A stretch of DNA of 64,000 bases from Ancylomarina sp. DW003 (GCF_029029505.1 NZ_JAKJSD010000007.1:62001-126000), one strand, 5' to 3'; numbered from the stretch's first letter, positions 36,681 through 45,195 are shown. The notes: a model not told the origin generated them from the sequence alone. Made by a program: numbers and translations.

Positions 36681-37214
36681 ATGTACTTAGATGGATCAGA
36701 AACAAAAAGATTGTTAATACGAAAACTTGAAGTTTCGGATATTCCTATTTGGGAATCTTTTTTTGAAAATAATCCTTTCTTACCATTTCTCGGCTTAGAT
36801 TTAAGTCTGGATATAAAAGCTCAGTCAAAAGATTGGATTGAAAGACAATTGTGGAGGTATGAGAATAATAAGTATGGACACCATGCACTTATTGATAAAC
36901 AAACTAACAAATTCATTGGTCAATGTGGTTTGCTTACCCAGGAAATAGACAATAAAATAGAAACTGAAATTGGATATCATATTATTCCTGAATATTGGGG
37001 TAAAGGATACGCAACGGAGGCAGCCAGAAAATTCCGTGATTATGCTTTTGAAAATAACTTATGTAATTCATTAGTATCAATTATTGATGTCAGAAATATT
37101 GTATCACAAAAAGTTGCAGAAAAAAATGGCATGAAAAGAACCAAGCAGTTAAAGTATTTTAATTTGGATGTTTATATTTATAGAATTGAGAGAGAAGAAT
37201 ATGAAAGCATATAA
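36681..37214 (+). CDS. GNAT family N-acetyltransferase (RimJ/RimL-like)
   Basis: A 177-residue protein of the RimJ/RimL branch: ETKRLLIRKLEVSDIPIWESFF near the N-terminus, ETEIGYHIIPEYWGKGYATEAAR with the acetyl-CoA loop near residue 100, and NIVSQKVAEKNGMKRTKQ at the C-terminal helix. The substrate is unknown; relatives acetylate ribosomal proteins or antibiotics. It stands alone between 230- and 260-bp gaps. A 16-mer (ACAAAAGCTAAATTAT) occurs shortly after the stops of the preceding gene (36457-36472) and of this gene (37243-37258). Confidence 0.88.
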   Translation: MYLDGSETKRLLIRKLEVSDIPIWESFFENNPFLPFLGLDLSLDIKAQSKDWIERQLWRYENNKYGHHALIDKQTNKFIGQCGLLTQEIDNKIETEIGYHIIPEYWGKGYATEAARKFRDYAFENNLCNSLVSIIDVRNIVSQKVAEKNGMKRTKQLKYFNLDVYIYRIEREEYESI

Positions 37215-37308
37215 CATTGTGCAGAAAGCATACGAAAGTACAACAAAAGCTAAATTATTAGGAGTATGCCCATCCATTTTGAAAATTTACACAAGAATAA
37301 AAACGACT

Positions 37309-37340
37309 AAGTCAAAGCATTTTTTAAGCTTTGACTTTTC
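37309..37340 (+). terminator. Intrinsic terminator after the RimJ-like gene
   Basis: A perfect 10-bp stem (37309-37318 with 37328-37337) and a short T tail. Confidence 0.75.
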
Positions 37341-37473
37341 TAATTATTGTTTTGTACTTTCAAACTCGAAACATAATAGCGTCTTGTAAGCCTTCCATAT
37401 AATCGGCATTGGGATAAATGAGCACTATGGAATACGATATAAATAAACAGTAGAAATATACCTAAAAAAATAG

Positions 37474-38199
37474 ATGACTTATACTGAAATTATAGAACAT
37501 CTTTATGACTTGAAAAATATTGAAAAGGTTATTTTCAAAGAGAAAAAATTTGGAATAGTTTCAAATAATTCTTTGGGAATCTACCATAAAGACTTGAAGT
37601 TGATAGCCAAGGATATTGGACAGGACAATGAGCTTGCCTTGCAACTTTTTGATAGCGGAATTTACGAAGGTCGACTTTTGTGTAGCAAAATGTTCAAGCC
37701 TAAAGATGTTACTGAACCATTAATGGAAAAGTGGGTTAAAACCTTTGAGAATTGGGAAATTTGCGACAGCTTCAGTATGGGACTCTTTTCTAAAAACAAA
37801 TTTGCATTTACCAAAATATTGGAATGGACTGAAAGGCTATCTGAATTTGAAAAAAGAGCAGGTTTTGCAATTATGGCTTCATATTGTATGGCAGATAAAA
37901 CATCGGAAAATGAACTATTCGAACAATTCTTTCCAATAATAAAACGTGAAGCAAGTGATGAAAGATTGTATGTTAAAAAAGCTGTTAATTGGGCTTTACG
38001 TAATATTGGAAAACGGAATATAGACCTTAATAGAGAAGCTATAAAAGTTGCTTACGAAATATTAGAACTTGAGAACAAATCAGCGAAATGGATTGCAAAA
38101 AATGCTTTAACAGAATTGCAAAAAGAAAACATAAGAATGTCAGATTATCCGCGAGCTGTATATAGAAATCCAATTGCCAACAATAGATGTAAAAAATAG
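37474..38199 (+). CDS. DNA alkylation repair protein (AlkD-like)
   Basis: A 241-residue all-helical HEAT-like-repeat protein. The family pattern is visible as LALQLFDSGIYEGRLLCSKMF, WVKTFENWEICDSFSMGLF and VKKAVNWALRNIGKRN, the last being the DNA-backbone-binding region. AlkD excises positively charged alkylated bases such as 3-methyladenine and 7-methylguanine without base flipping. Some family members have lost activity, and the catalytic Trp/Asp set is only partly recognisable here. It lies 55 bases before a methyltransferase gene and could share its transcript. Confidence 0.85.
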   Translation: MTYTEIIEHLYDLKNIEKVIFKEKKFGIVSNNSLGIYHKDLKLIAKDIGQDNELALQLFDSGIYEGRLLCSKMFKPKDVTEPLMEKWVKTFENWEICDSFSMGLFSKNKFAFTKILEWTERLSEFEKRAGFAIMASYCMADKTSENELFEQFFPIIKREASDERLYVKKAVNWALRNIGKRNIDLNREAIKVAYEILELENKSAKWIAKNALTELQKENIRMSDYPRAVYRNPIANNRCKK

Positions 38200-38254
38200 C
38201 GGAGTAAGTAATATTACTAAAACCTCACCGGAAGAAGAGTGTAAAGGACAAAAG

Positions 38255-39217
38255 ATGCAAAGAAATAATTATATATATACTTTTATTTATGACAATACTC
38301 AACGCGAGTTATGCAAGCTTGAATCGAGATGTATTTTTGATAAAGAAGAAAAGAATAAATTGCTTTTCTCTGATAAAAAAGTAGAACCTTCAAGTAGTGC
38401 TTTTATAAGAAAAAGACTTGAAATTAGTTTATTCTCTGAAGATTATTCTTCGCTAATAAAAGAAATTAAGAACAAAAATATACGCATTGATGGTTTCAAA
38501 GTTGAATATTTGATTTTGGATGGTGATACAACTAAATATGCTGAGCGACTTGAAAAGTTGAGAGAAATAGGTTACAGTATTGATGGAGATCCTGAATATT
38601 ATAAGCCAATAATAACTTATGCATTATGCTATTACCAAAGCACTTGGTTTTTTGGCACTCTGGTAAAAAATAGTTTTGATTGGGAAAAACACAAAACAAA
38701 ACCCTACTCATACAGCAATTCAATTAATATAGATATTGCTAAAGCACTTGTGAATATTGCGGCAAAGGCAAATAAAGAAACAAAACTACTAGATGCATGT
38801 TGTGGTGTTGGCACAATAATGTTAGAAGCCTGTTTTGCAGGAAATAAGATTGAGGGCTGCGACATTAACTGGAAGGTATGTAGGCAAGCACGAGAAAACC
38901 TTTCTCATTTCAACTATACGACCAATGTGTATCGTTCCGATATAAAAGACATTAGTGATAAGTATGATGCCGCTATTATTGATTTGCCATACAATTTGTT
39001 TAGCTGTGCAGATGATGATACAACCTCACACATTATTGAGTCGACAGGAGAAATCGCAGATCGACTGATTGTTGTATCTATTTCAGATATAGCAAGCTTA
39101 ATTAGCAAGGCAGAACTGAAAATATTGGATTCTTGTAGCGTGAGTAAAAAAGGAAAGACAAATTTTGCCAGAAGAATATGGGTTTGCGAGAAGAATGGAT
39201 CTGTAGTAAACGATTAA
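38255..39217 (+). CDS. Predicted SAM-dependent RNA methyltransferase (TRMT11/UPF0020-like)
   Basis: 320 residues from the ATG at 38255, which follows an AAGGAC-type ribosome-binding site; the open frame extends 27 codons upstream but those overlap the AlkD gene. The N-terminal half looks like a degenerate THUMP-type substrate domain. The C-terminal Rossmann domain has motif I DACCGVGTIMLEACFAG (near residue 180) and the catalytic-loop motif DLPYNLF, close to the DPPY/NPPY of N2-guanosine or N6-adenine RNA methyltransferases. The likely target is tRNA or rRNA, which is an inference. Confidence 0.78.
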   Translation: MQRNNYIYTFIYDNTQRELCKLESRCIFDKEEKNKLLFSDKKVEPSSSAFIRKRLEISLFSEDYSSLIKEIKNKNIRIDGFKVEYLILDGDTTKYAERLEKLREIGYSIDGDPEYYKPIITYALCYYQSTWFFGTLVKNSFDWEKHKTKPYSYSNSINIDIAKALVNIAAKANKETKLLDACCGVGTIMLEACFAGNKIEGCDINWKVCRQARENLSHFNYTTNVYRSDIKDISDKYDAAIIDLPYNLFSCADDDTTSHIIESTGEIADRLIVVSISDIASLISKAELKILDSCSVSKKGKTNFARRIWVCEKNGSVVND

Positions 39218-39283
39218 TGGTTCAAAAAAGAAGCAAATGGTAAAGCTATATAGCAATTGACCCCGATAAATTGGGATGAACCA
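39218..39283 (+). repeat. 7-bp inverted repeat framing a 66-bp intercistronic segment
   Basis: TGGTTCA (39218-39224) and TGAACCA (39277-39283) can form a stem directly after the methyltransferase stop codon. It could be a weak transcript-end structure. There is no T run, so terminator function is doubtful. Confidence 0.3.
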
Positions 39284-39373
39284 GAAAGACAAAGTATAGA
39301 GTTTTTTTTAATATATAGAAATTCCCTGTACATACATTTGAAACAGGCGTTGAAAAGCATAAATTTTTATCCT

Positions 39374-40459
39374 ATGAATAAAATCATTCAAATATTGATT
39401 TGCACTTTACTGTTATCGTGTTCAAGCGATTTCAATAAAAACTTTGATGGTTCAGTTGAAAAATCAAGATCATATGTTAAAACCTATATGGAATCTAATA
39501 AAGTACCTGGAATGCAAGTCGCAGTTTCATACGGAGGAGATATAATATGGTCTAAGGGCTTTGGTTATTCAAATTTGGAATTTTCTATTCCTGTAAACCC
39601 CAAAGCAAAATTTAGAATTGCTAGTGTTTCCAAACCCCTTACTGCAGTTTTAACTGCCCGACTTTATCAAAGCAAAGTTTTAAATATTGATAAGCCTGTT
39701 AGCAGTAAGCTTTCTGAATTCTCAAATGAAAAGAGATTTACCTTAAGACAGTTATTCTCTCACGCTGCTGGAATTCGACATTATTTGCCCAAAGACACTT
39801 CTACCACAATATATCACAATGATATCCAGGCAGGACTAAACATTGTAAAAGATGATACGCTTTTGTATACACCCGGATACAGATTCAGCTATTCAAGTTA
39901 TGGCTACAATATTGCTGGAGCTTATGTTGAGAAGGCGCTAAATCAAGAATTTGAAGATTTATTGAATGACTCACTATTCATGCCTCTTCAAATGAATAAT
40001 TCGACAATTGATAATCCGTTTGACCTTATTCCTAATCGTGTTTCTGGTTATGAGCTGAATGAGGAAAGTGAAATTATTAATGCTCGTTTTTTTGACAATC
40101 GTTACAAGATTCCTGCTGGAGGAATGCTTTCAACTGCTGAGGATTTGGTTAAACTCGGTGATGAACTTTTATATGGGCAATACCTTAATGACAGCAGCAA
40201 AAAGTTATTATTTACACCTTTTAAATACAGTGGTGAAAAAGAAAGTGATTTGGGATTCGGATGGCTTGTTTTAAAAGATGAATTTGGTAATAAATTTTAC
40301 GCGCATCTTGGCGGAAATACAGGCGGTTGTTCTATAATTTTGATTTATCCTGAGCTGGAATTAATTGTAGCCTGGCTAGGGAATCGCGATGTTCACTGGT
40401 CGCCTGAGCCGGCATTGACAATTGCTGAATTTTTTATAGACAAAATTGAAAATAAATAA
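39374..40459 (+). CDS. Beta-lactamase-fold serine hydrolase lipoprotein (class C / PBP-like)
   Basis: 361 residues from ATG 39374, with a signal peptide and lipobox LLLSC (Cys16), so it is probably anchored to a membrane. The S-x-x-K catalytic motif is SVSK (in RIASVSKPLTAVL), the second motif region is RFSYSSYGYNIAGAY (family YxN position), and HLGGNTGG takes the place of the KTG/HTG motif. These proteins act as esterases, D-aminopeptidases or peptidoglycan-modifying enzymes; antibiotic resistance should not be assumed. The frame is open 39 codons further upstream, but those codons precede the signal peptide. Confidence 0.9.
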   Translation: MNKIIQILICTLLLSCSSDFNKNFDGSVEKSRSYVKTYMESNKVPGMQVAVSYGGDIIWSKGFGYSNLEFSIPVNPKAKFRIASVSKPLTAVLTARLYQSKVLNIDKPVSSKLSEFSNEKRFTLRQLFSHAAGIRHYLPKDTSTTIYHNDIQAGLNIVKDDTLLYTPGYRFSYSSYGYNIAGAYVEKALNQEFEDLLNDSLFMPLQMNNSTIDNPFDLIPNRVSGYELNEESEIINARFFDNRYKIPAGGMLSTAEDLVKLGDELLYGQYLNDSSKKLLFTPFKYSGEKESDLGFGWLVLKDEFGNKFYAHLGGNTGGCSIILIYPELELIVAWLGNRDVHWSPEPALTIAEFFIDKIENK

Positions 40460-40654
40460 ATCATATTTTATAAACACGACTATGTTTAATATGGTGATTG
40501 TCATGAATTTGTATTATCTGGGGGTGGAATAAAATGCCACAAACTTGGTTGCTAACTCATATCGTATTGCCCTTGTAGTACATTTAAGCAAAACTCGCCA
40601 TTACACTATGTTGTGTGAGTGAGAGGATAAGCAGATATCTAATAAAGAATAAGC

Positions 40655-40684
40655 AAGCCAAAGCCTTAAAAGCTTTGGCTTTTT
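40655..40684 (+). terminator. Intrinsic terminator in the long gap after the serine hydrolase
   Basis: A perfect 10-bp stem (40655-40664 with 40672-40681) with T4. It lies 195 bases after the hydrolase stop. The interval 40460-40654 holds no supported ORF. Confidence 0.75.
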
Positions 40685-41341
40685 CATACCCCTTATTTTT
40701 TTGATATAAGTATGAATAAAATAACGAATTCCCCCGATGGATAATTACGGTGAAACTGATATGCTGGCTATCCTTTCAGAATCTGCAATAACTAATGAAA
40801 GTTTCTTTTGTCAATAAAAAAACGAAGTTAATCATCAAAAAATGAATGTTGAAAAGGTGATTTGTAAAAAAATCAAAAAAAAATTAAACGACTAAAATAA
40901 GCTAAGCTAGCCTATGTGATTCAAAAGAACCCTTATAACAAGTGACTTCTGAAGTTTTTATATCTCGATGAAAACAAAATCTTATGATTAAGTAAAAGTA
41001 CTTGATTTTATCATGTAGGTAATTATACTCTAAAACAATTTGAATATTTTGATAACCTTTGATAGTGTGAATTTGAAATGAGAAATAATAATAATGAAAA
41101 ATAGAGAGGGGTTATCATTTTAATTTTTAGTTCATTATCACACTATTAACCTTAGTCGGTTACAGAAGAGAACTTTTTCTGTTTTTCTAATTAGAAACTA
41201 TTATGAAAGGAGGTTTTGTGACTGAAGCATAAACATAAGCGAAAAGCTATTTGAAAGAATTAGGTACGAACTAGAACAGTCAAATAAGTCCTTAACGCTT
41301 ATGCTTAATCAAATTAAAAAACAAAATTAAAAAACAAAATT
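40685..41341 (+). other. 657-bp non-coding leader region before the radical SAM cluster
   Basis: No long ORF. A 26-codon ORF (40737-40817) ends FFCQ and is not supported by a ribosome-binding site. A perfect inverted repeat CATAAGCG / CGCTTATG (41234-41241 with 41296-41303) lies just before the 157-aa gene. A 9-codon ORF with an embedded AAAGGAGGT lies at 41202-41231. A tandem repeat of AAATTAAAAAACA sits directly before the start codon. Together these suggest a long, structured 5' leader. Confidence 0.4.
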
Positions 41342-41815
41342 ATGAAAATTGCAGATTTATTAGGAAAAGCTCAAGAAAACACGGGTGCTAATTTTATTGG
41401 TTTATTAAGAAAAGAAGCACGTATCAAGCATGGTATAGGGTCTCAGTTAAGTGATATTTTAGGTTGGGACAATATTGTGAAGGCTGAAGATGGTAATTGT
41501 TATGAGTATTATTCGGCTCAGGCTCCTTTAATCGGAACAACTATGCCAATACCTGTTCCTTGTCCACTTGGAATTGTAGCTTTTGATGATTGCAAAATTG
41601 ATATTGAGGAAGCTATAAAGATTTTTCATACTCAAAATGGGGGGGATCATTTTACTAAGATTTCTTTGAGCTGGCCTTTGGTGCATCCTGCAGCAGTGGA
41701 GCCTCATTGGCATTTCAGAACCAATTTGGGTAACGATGTTACAATTGGTGCTAATTCGGGACAGATTAGTGGTATGCCACCTATGGTCGTTCTTTATATG
41801 GGGAGACCACAGTAA
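41342..41815 (+). CDS. Unknown 157-aa protein, first gene of the radical SAM cluster
   Basis: This gene is not recognised. The product is soluble with no signal peptide. The N-terminus is helical (MKIADLLGKAQENTGANFIGLL), followed by a proline-rich centre GTTMPIPVPCPLG. The C-terminal part, with EPHWHFRTNLGNDVTIGANSGQISG, weakly recalls PepSY-type strand-hairpin modules, and the protein ends VVLYMGRPQ. Three Cys occur (GNCYEY, PVPCPL, DDCKID). It is followed by a strong hairpin and then the radical SAM gene, the position normally taken by a RiPP precursor, but it is larger than most precursors. It could be a substrate, a carrier or a chaperone for the enzyme. Confidence 0.6.
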   Translation: MKIADLLGKAQENTGANFIGLLRKEARIKHGIGSQLSDILGWDNIVKAEDGNCYEYYSAQAPLIGTTMPIPVPCPLGIVAFDDCKIDIEEAIKIFHTQNGGDHFTKISLSWPLVHPAAVEPHWHFRTNLGNDVTIGANSGQISGMPPMVVLYMGRPQ

Positions 41816-41824
41816 TTTAAACTC

Positions 41825-41849
41825 GAACCTGAGTTATACACTCAGGTTC
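41825..41849 (+). terminator. Intercistronic hairpin between the 157-aa gene and the radical SAM gene
   Basis: A perfect 10-bp stem (41825-41834 with 41840-41849) with a 5-base loop and a weak pyrimidine tail (TCATCTTCTCTTTTC). It probably gives partial termination or protects the upstream message, yielding more of the first product than of the enzyme. Confidence 0.6.
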
Positions 41850-41883
41850 TCATCTTCTCTTTTCTAAGATTAAATCGACTATT

Positions 41884-42915
41884 ATGAATCAGAAAACATA
41901 CACACCTGCCTATTGCGTGTGGGAATTAACCCTAAAATGTAATATGAATTGTCTGCATTGCGGTTCGCGAGCAGGCCAGGCAAGAGATAATGAATTGCCT
42001 TTGGATGAGGCCTTGCAGGTGGCCGATAATCTCATAGAGCTTGGCTGCCAACAACTTTCGCTAATAGGCGGTGAAGTGTTTTTATATAAAGGTTGGGAGA
42101 AAATTGCCCGTCGACTTACTGATAATAAAATACTGGTTAATATTATCACCAATGGTTTCCTTATGGGTGATAAGCAAATTGAGGAAATCAAGTATTCAAA
42201 CATTTCTAATGTGATTATTTCTATAGATGGAATGGCTGAGAATCATAACCGAATTCGAAACAATGAAAAATCCTTTTCACATATAGAAAAAACAATTGCC
42301 CGATTAAATCAAGAGAATATACCCATTGGTGTTAACACAACGCTACTTGATACCAACTTTTCAGATCTGGATGAGCTTAATAAATTTCTCATTGCGAATA
42401 ATGTGAAAATTTGGCAGCTACAATTAGCTAATCCTATGGGAAATATGAGTGACAGACGAGAACAGCTAATTAGTATCGAAAACATCAAAAAGCTAACAGC
42501 ATTTATTCGTCAAAGGCGTCGAGATAACCGCATGTCGGTTTACACGGGCGACAATGTGGGTTATTACGATGAACATGAAAAATATATTAGAGGTAATCCG
42601 GGTAATATCAATTATTGGGCGGGATGCCAGGCGGGTTTACATGTAGTAGGTATCGATAGTATAGGAAATGTAAAAGGTTGTGAATCGTTATACGACGATA
42701 CTTTTATCGAAGGTAACCTTAGAAACGAAAGCCTGTCGGAAATCTGGTTTAAGGAAGGCAATTTTGCTTATAACCGAAACTTCGATCCATCTATGTTAAC
42801 AGGTAAATGCAAAGATTGTGATAAAGGCGCCTTTTGCCGAGCTGGCTGCCGCGGTGCTTGCTTCTTCACTCAAGGTGAATATTTCGAAAATGCTTACTGC
42901 GTATACAAGGAGTGA
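41884..42915 (+). CDS. Radical SAM/SPASM domain enzyme
   Basis: A 343-residue radical SAM enzyme with twitch-type C-terminus. The CxxxCxxC cluster site is Cys19-Cys23-Cys26 (LKCNMNCLHCG). The SAM-binding GGE motif is LIGGEVFLYKGW, followed by SNVIISIDGM. The C-terminal region fits the SPASM consensus: Cys, 17 residues including G-x4-Cys (GNVKGC), then C-x2-C-x5-C-x3-C (CKDCDKGAFCRAGC) and two further Cys, for two auxiliary 4Fe-4S clusters. SPASM enzymes mainly modify peptides or proteins (crosslinks, thioethers, decarboxylation). Its neighbours are an unknown 157-aa protein and an AidA/PixA-type protein, the likely substrates. No peptidase, transporter or PqqD-like gene is nearby. Confidence 0.9.
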   Translation: MNQKTYTPAYCVWELTLKCNMNCLHCGSRAGQARDNELPLDEALQVADNLIELGCQQLSLIGGEVFLYKGWEKIARRLTDNKILVNIITNGFLMGDKQIEEIKYSNISNVIISIDGMAENHNRIRNNEKSFSHIEKTIARLNQENIPIGVNTTLLDTNFSDLDELNKFLIANNVKIWQLQLANPMGNMSDRREQLISIENIKKLTAFIRQRRRDNRMSVYTGDNVGYYDEHEKYIRGNPGNINYWAGCQAGLHVVGIDSIGNVKGCESLYDDTFIEGNLRNESLSEIWFKEGNFAYNRNFDPSMLTGKCKDCDKGAFCRAGCRGACFFTQGEYFENAYCVYKE

Positions 42916-42975
42916 TTTTTGTATAAACAGATAAGAGTTTGTTTTAAGTAATTATAATTATAAAAAATAATTGTT

Positions 42976-43680
42976 ATGAAAAAGGTAAATATTTTTGCTT
43001 CAATTGATATTGAAGGTATTTTGGCACATAAAAAGTATGATACAGGTTTAACTGTAAAAGAACAAATAGTAAAAGAATATGGTTTTGATCCAACTGTTGG
43101 TCCAATTACTAAACCTTCAGATATTCAAAAATTAAAAGACTATGCAACTCATCCTTTACGATTTGGATGGACAGATTATAAGCAGATTCCTGATTATGTG
43201 AGATTAATTTCGTCAAAAGAGAGTTCGGAAGGTTATAAAATCTCTGATCAAGATATAGAGAAAGGACGTGTTACAAGTATTTATGAACTTCAAATAAGTG
43301 CTGATGTTGGTGATACTGTTAAATGGTGGGGACATAGCATTAATCCGATGACTACAACACAGTGTATCATCTCTCATATTTCACATATACAGAAGAAAAG
43401 TGGTAGTGGTGGAATTACAGTTCCAAATATTTCTAGTAGTGATATTAGTTTTTATTATGCCAGTAGAGGTGCAGGAACTATTCCTTCTCAGGGAATTCGT
43501 GTTGAAACGAGCAGTGCGTATACTACCCAGTTAGTGATACCTAATGACTGGAACAATAAGGTAGTTAGTTATGATATAGAGATATTGCTTTTATCAGCTC
43601 AGGTTCTTACATCCGATTCGGGGCTTGTATCTTTCCCTATAGCTAAACTGGTTGTTGATCCAACAATAAATTTACAATAA
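42976..43680 (+). CDS. AidA/PixA-type inclusion body family protein
   Basis: A 234-residue soluble beta-sandwich-type protein. The opening KVNIFASIDIEGILA and the central DVGDTVKWWGHSINP followed by CIISHISHI match the general pattern of AidA/PixA inclusion body proteins, including the D-x-V-x-W-x-x-x-S-I-N segment. Members form cytoplasmic crystalline inclusions in Xenorhabdus (PixA) or are quorum-controlled proteins (AidA) that affect host interaction and have unclear biochemistry. It lies 60 bases after the radical SAM gene on the same strand. Association with a radical SAM/SPASM enzyme is not one I know, so modification of this protein is possible but unproven. Confidence 0.72.
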   Translation: MKKVNIFASIDIEGILAHKKYDTGLTVKEQIVKEYGFDPTVGPITKPSDIQKLKDYATHPLRFGWTDYKQIPDYVRLISSKESSEGYKISDQDIEKGRVTSIYELQISADVGDTVKWWGHSINPMTTTQCIISHISHIQKKSGSGGITVPNISSSDISFYYASRGAGTIPSQGIRVETSSAYTTQLVIPNDWNNKVVSYDIEILLLSAQVLTSDSGLVSFPIAKLVVDPTINLQ

Positions 43681-43703
43681 TTAATAGTTCAGTAGATGTT
43701 AGC

Positions 43704-43741
43704 ATACATATAATGCTCTTTGAGTTGAGCATTATATGTAT
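43704..43741 (+). terminator. 15-bp perfect hairpin between the PixA-type and phosphorylase-like genes
   Basis: Positions 43704-43718 pair perfectly with 43727-43741 around an 8-base loop. There is no T run, so simple termination is unlikely. The 3' arm contains the most upstream in-frame ATG (43736) of the next gene, hiding it. The structure may set the mRNA ratio by processing or control translation. Confidence 0.6.
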
Positions 43742-43756
43742 TCCAAAAATGGTAAA

Positions 43757-44761
43757 ATGTGTGAAAAATCAAGAGTAGTTATTGTCGTAAATAAGTATTG
43801 GGAATGTGATCCTGTATGCTGGGTGTTAACTAACAAGTACATTAAAGAGCAATGTTGTATCGATTTTGATTGCGACATTACCTGTTTAACCTATCCATCC
43901 TATGGACCAGTAAAGAATGAAAATCCAAAGGATACGATTCCTCGATTATTATTCGAAACCGATACCAGAAGCATAGAAGTTTGGTGTATCTCCGATTTAA
44001 TGAATGGCTGTGCACCTGATCTGCAATCCAGCTCCGAGGAGAAAATGAAGTATTTACCAATAATTTATAATTACGACAAAGAAAAGGAAATTGAATTAGT
44101 TATAGCAGTTGGAACCGCTTCGTCAGGTCCAGCTATTACAGCAGATTCTCAGTTCAAAACTGATAACATTAATGGTTCTGTTGTAGTGGGATCTAAGGTG
44201 TTTATGCACAATGGAGGTGATGAGGACTCCAAAAGTAAGTACCAGTGTGATTGTTGGGACGAGATTCTAATATCGAGTAAAACTGATTTTATAGATGAAT
44301 TGAAGAATATCGATTTTAATGTTTACAACCAGTTGATGCTATGTCCTCCAACAAATCCAGCACCTAATGGTCAAAAGGTCTATATCGATAAAGATTTCAT
44401 CGCTCTGGGTGATGTTAACGTAACGGACTATGCTAAATATGCCGAGAAGGATAAACAAACTGGTGCAGCATTCACAGTCAGTTACCCAACTAATCAGAAT
44501 GCCGTATCTCTGGAAACAACCCATTGCTTAATCTATAAAGCGGCAAAAGATCATCTCAATGGTCAAAACCCACCTTTTATGTTTGTGAGTGGTGAGGTTG
44601 ATCGATTCACGCAGTTTGCTATAGATGTCGACCCTAAAGCTTATGCACAAAACGTATCGGGAGCCCACAATGCAGGTGTGGTTATCGCCAAAATCATTTC
44701 TGTGCTTAGTAAAAAAGATAAGCATAAAACAAAAAGAGAACGGGTAGCAGATCATGTTTGA
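43757..44761 (+). CDS. Nucleoside phosphorylase-like (PNP/MTAN fold) protein
   Basis: 334 residues from ATG 43757; an earlier in-frame ATG (43736) lies inside a hairpin and is less likely. The segment IELVIAVGTASSGPAI followed by NGSVVVGSKVFMHN resembles the GTAG and product-site strands of the purine phosphorylase/MTAN fold. The C-terminal PFMFVSGEVDRF, followed by YAQNVSGAHNAGVVIAKII, resembles the substrate-loop and final helix. Whether it cleaves a nucleoside is unknown; related folds serve in nucleotide-derived signalling and conflict systems. One possible link is removal of methylthioadenosine or 5'-deoxyadenosine, the latter a by-product of radical SAM chemistry. It is the last gene before a terminator. 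Confidence 0.55.
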   Translation: MCEKSRVVIVVNKYWECDPVCWVLTNKYIKEQCCIDFDCDITCLTYPSYGPVKNENPKDTIPRLLFETDTRSIEVWCISDLMNGCAPDLQSSSEEKMKYLPIIYNYDKEKEIELVIAVGTASSGPAITADSQFKTDNINGSVVVGSKVFMHNGGDEDSKSKYQCDCWDEILISSKTDFIDELKNIDFNVYNQLMLCPPTNPAPNGQKVYIDKDFIALGDVNVTDYAKYAEKDKQTGAAFTVSYPTNQNAVSLETTHCLIYKAAKDHLNGQNPPFMFVSGEVDRFTQFAIDVDPKAYAQNVSGAHNAGVVIAKIISVLSKKDKHKTKRERVADHV

Positions 44762-44897
44762 TGCTATTAACTTAAGATAAAATGGGTGTTCTGGTAAATA
44801 TAAATAACAGATAAATTTTCAATATTAAGCATGCGGTATCTGGAATGACTCAGATGAGGATTAGTGGTTTCAATACGCTGTGTGTTGATATGTGAGC

Positions 44898-44926
44898 AAG
44901 GTGTGGACAATCGTTCACACCTTTTT
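44898..44926 (+). terminator. Intrinsic terminator of the radical SAM cluster
   Basis: An 8-bp perfect stem (44898-44905 with 44916-44923) followed by T5 (44922-44926), 137 bases after the last stop codon. Confidence 0.78.
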
Positions 44927-45002
44927 CACATCCGTATTTGTTGTTCATAATTATATAGATGCATTCTATTTTAATTCTTATTGAAGTTTTACATTAAACG
45001 AA

Positions 45003-45195
45003 TTTATTGTTTGCTATCTTATTTTTGTATTTTCGGTAGCATTCTATTTAATAGGAAGATTAGCATGCCTAATAGCTTCTGCAAACAATTTAAGCTGATT
45101 ATATACTATTAAAATAGGTAAGTTTAATACTATGCGCTTATAATAATAAACAGATCAGTGGAGTGAAGTGCTATACACTTTGCCATACATTGGGC
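45003..45195 (+). repeat. Copy B of the diverged ~190-bp intergenic repeat
   Basis: It matches copy A (35748-35940) along its length with conserved block order and spacing, at an estimated two-thirds identity. It ends just before the YoaP-type gene, as copy A ends just before another accessory gene. A perfect -7 element TATTTTTG occurs at 45020-45027 within this copy. Confidence 0.55.

Noticed and set aside
37168-37389. A 73-codon frame overlapping the end of the RimJ-like gene
   Set aside because: Starts inside that gene, includes the terminator stem and has no homology-like pattern.
39374-40459. Antibiotic-resistance beta-lactamase
   Set aside because: The fold and SxxK motif are present but the protein has a lipobox and the wider serine-hydrolase pattern; resistance cannot be claimed.
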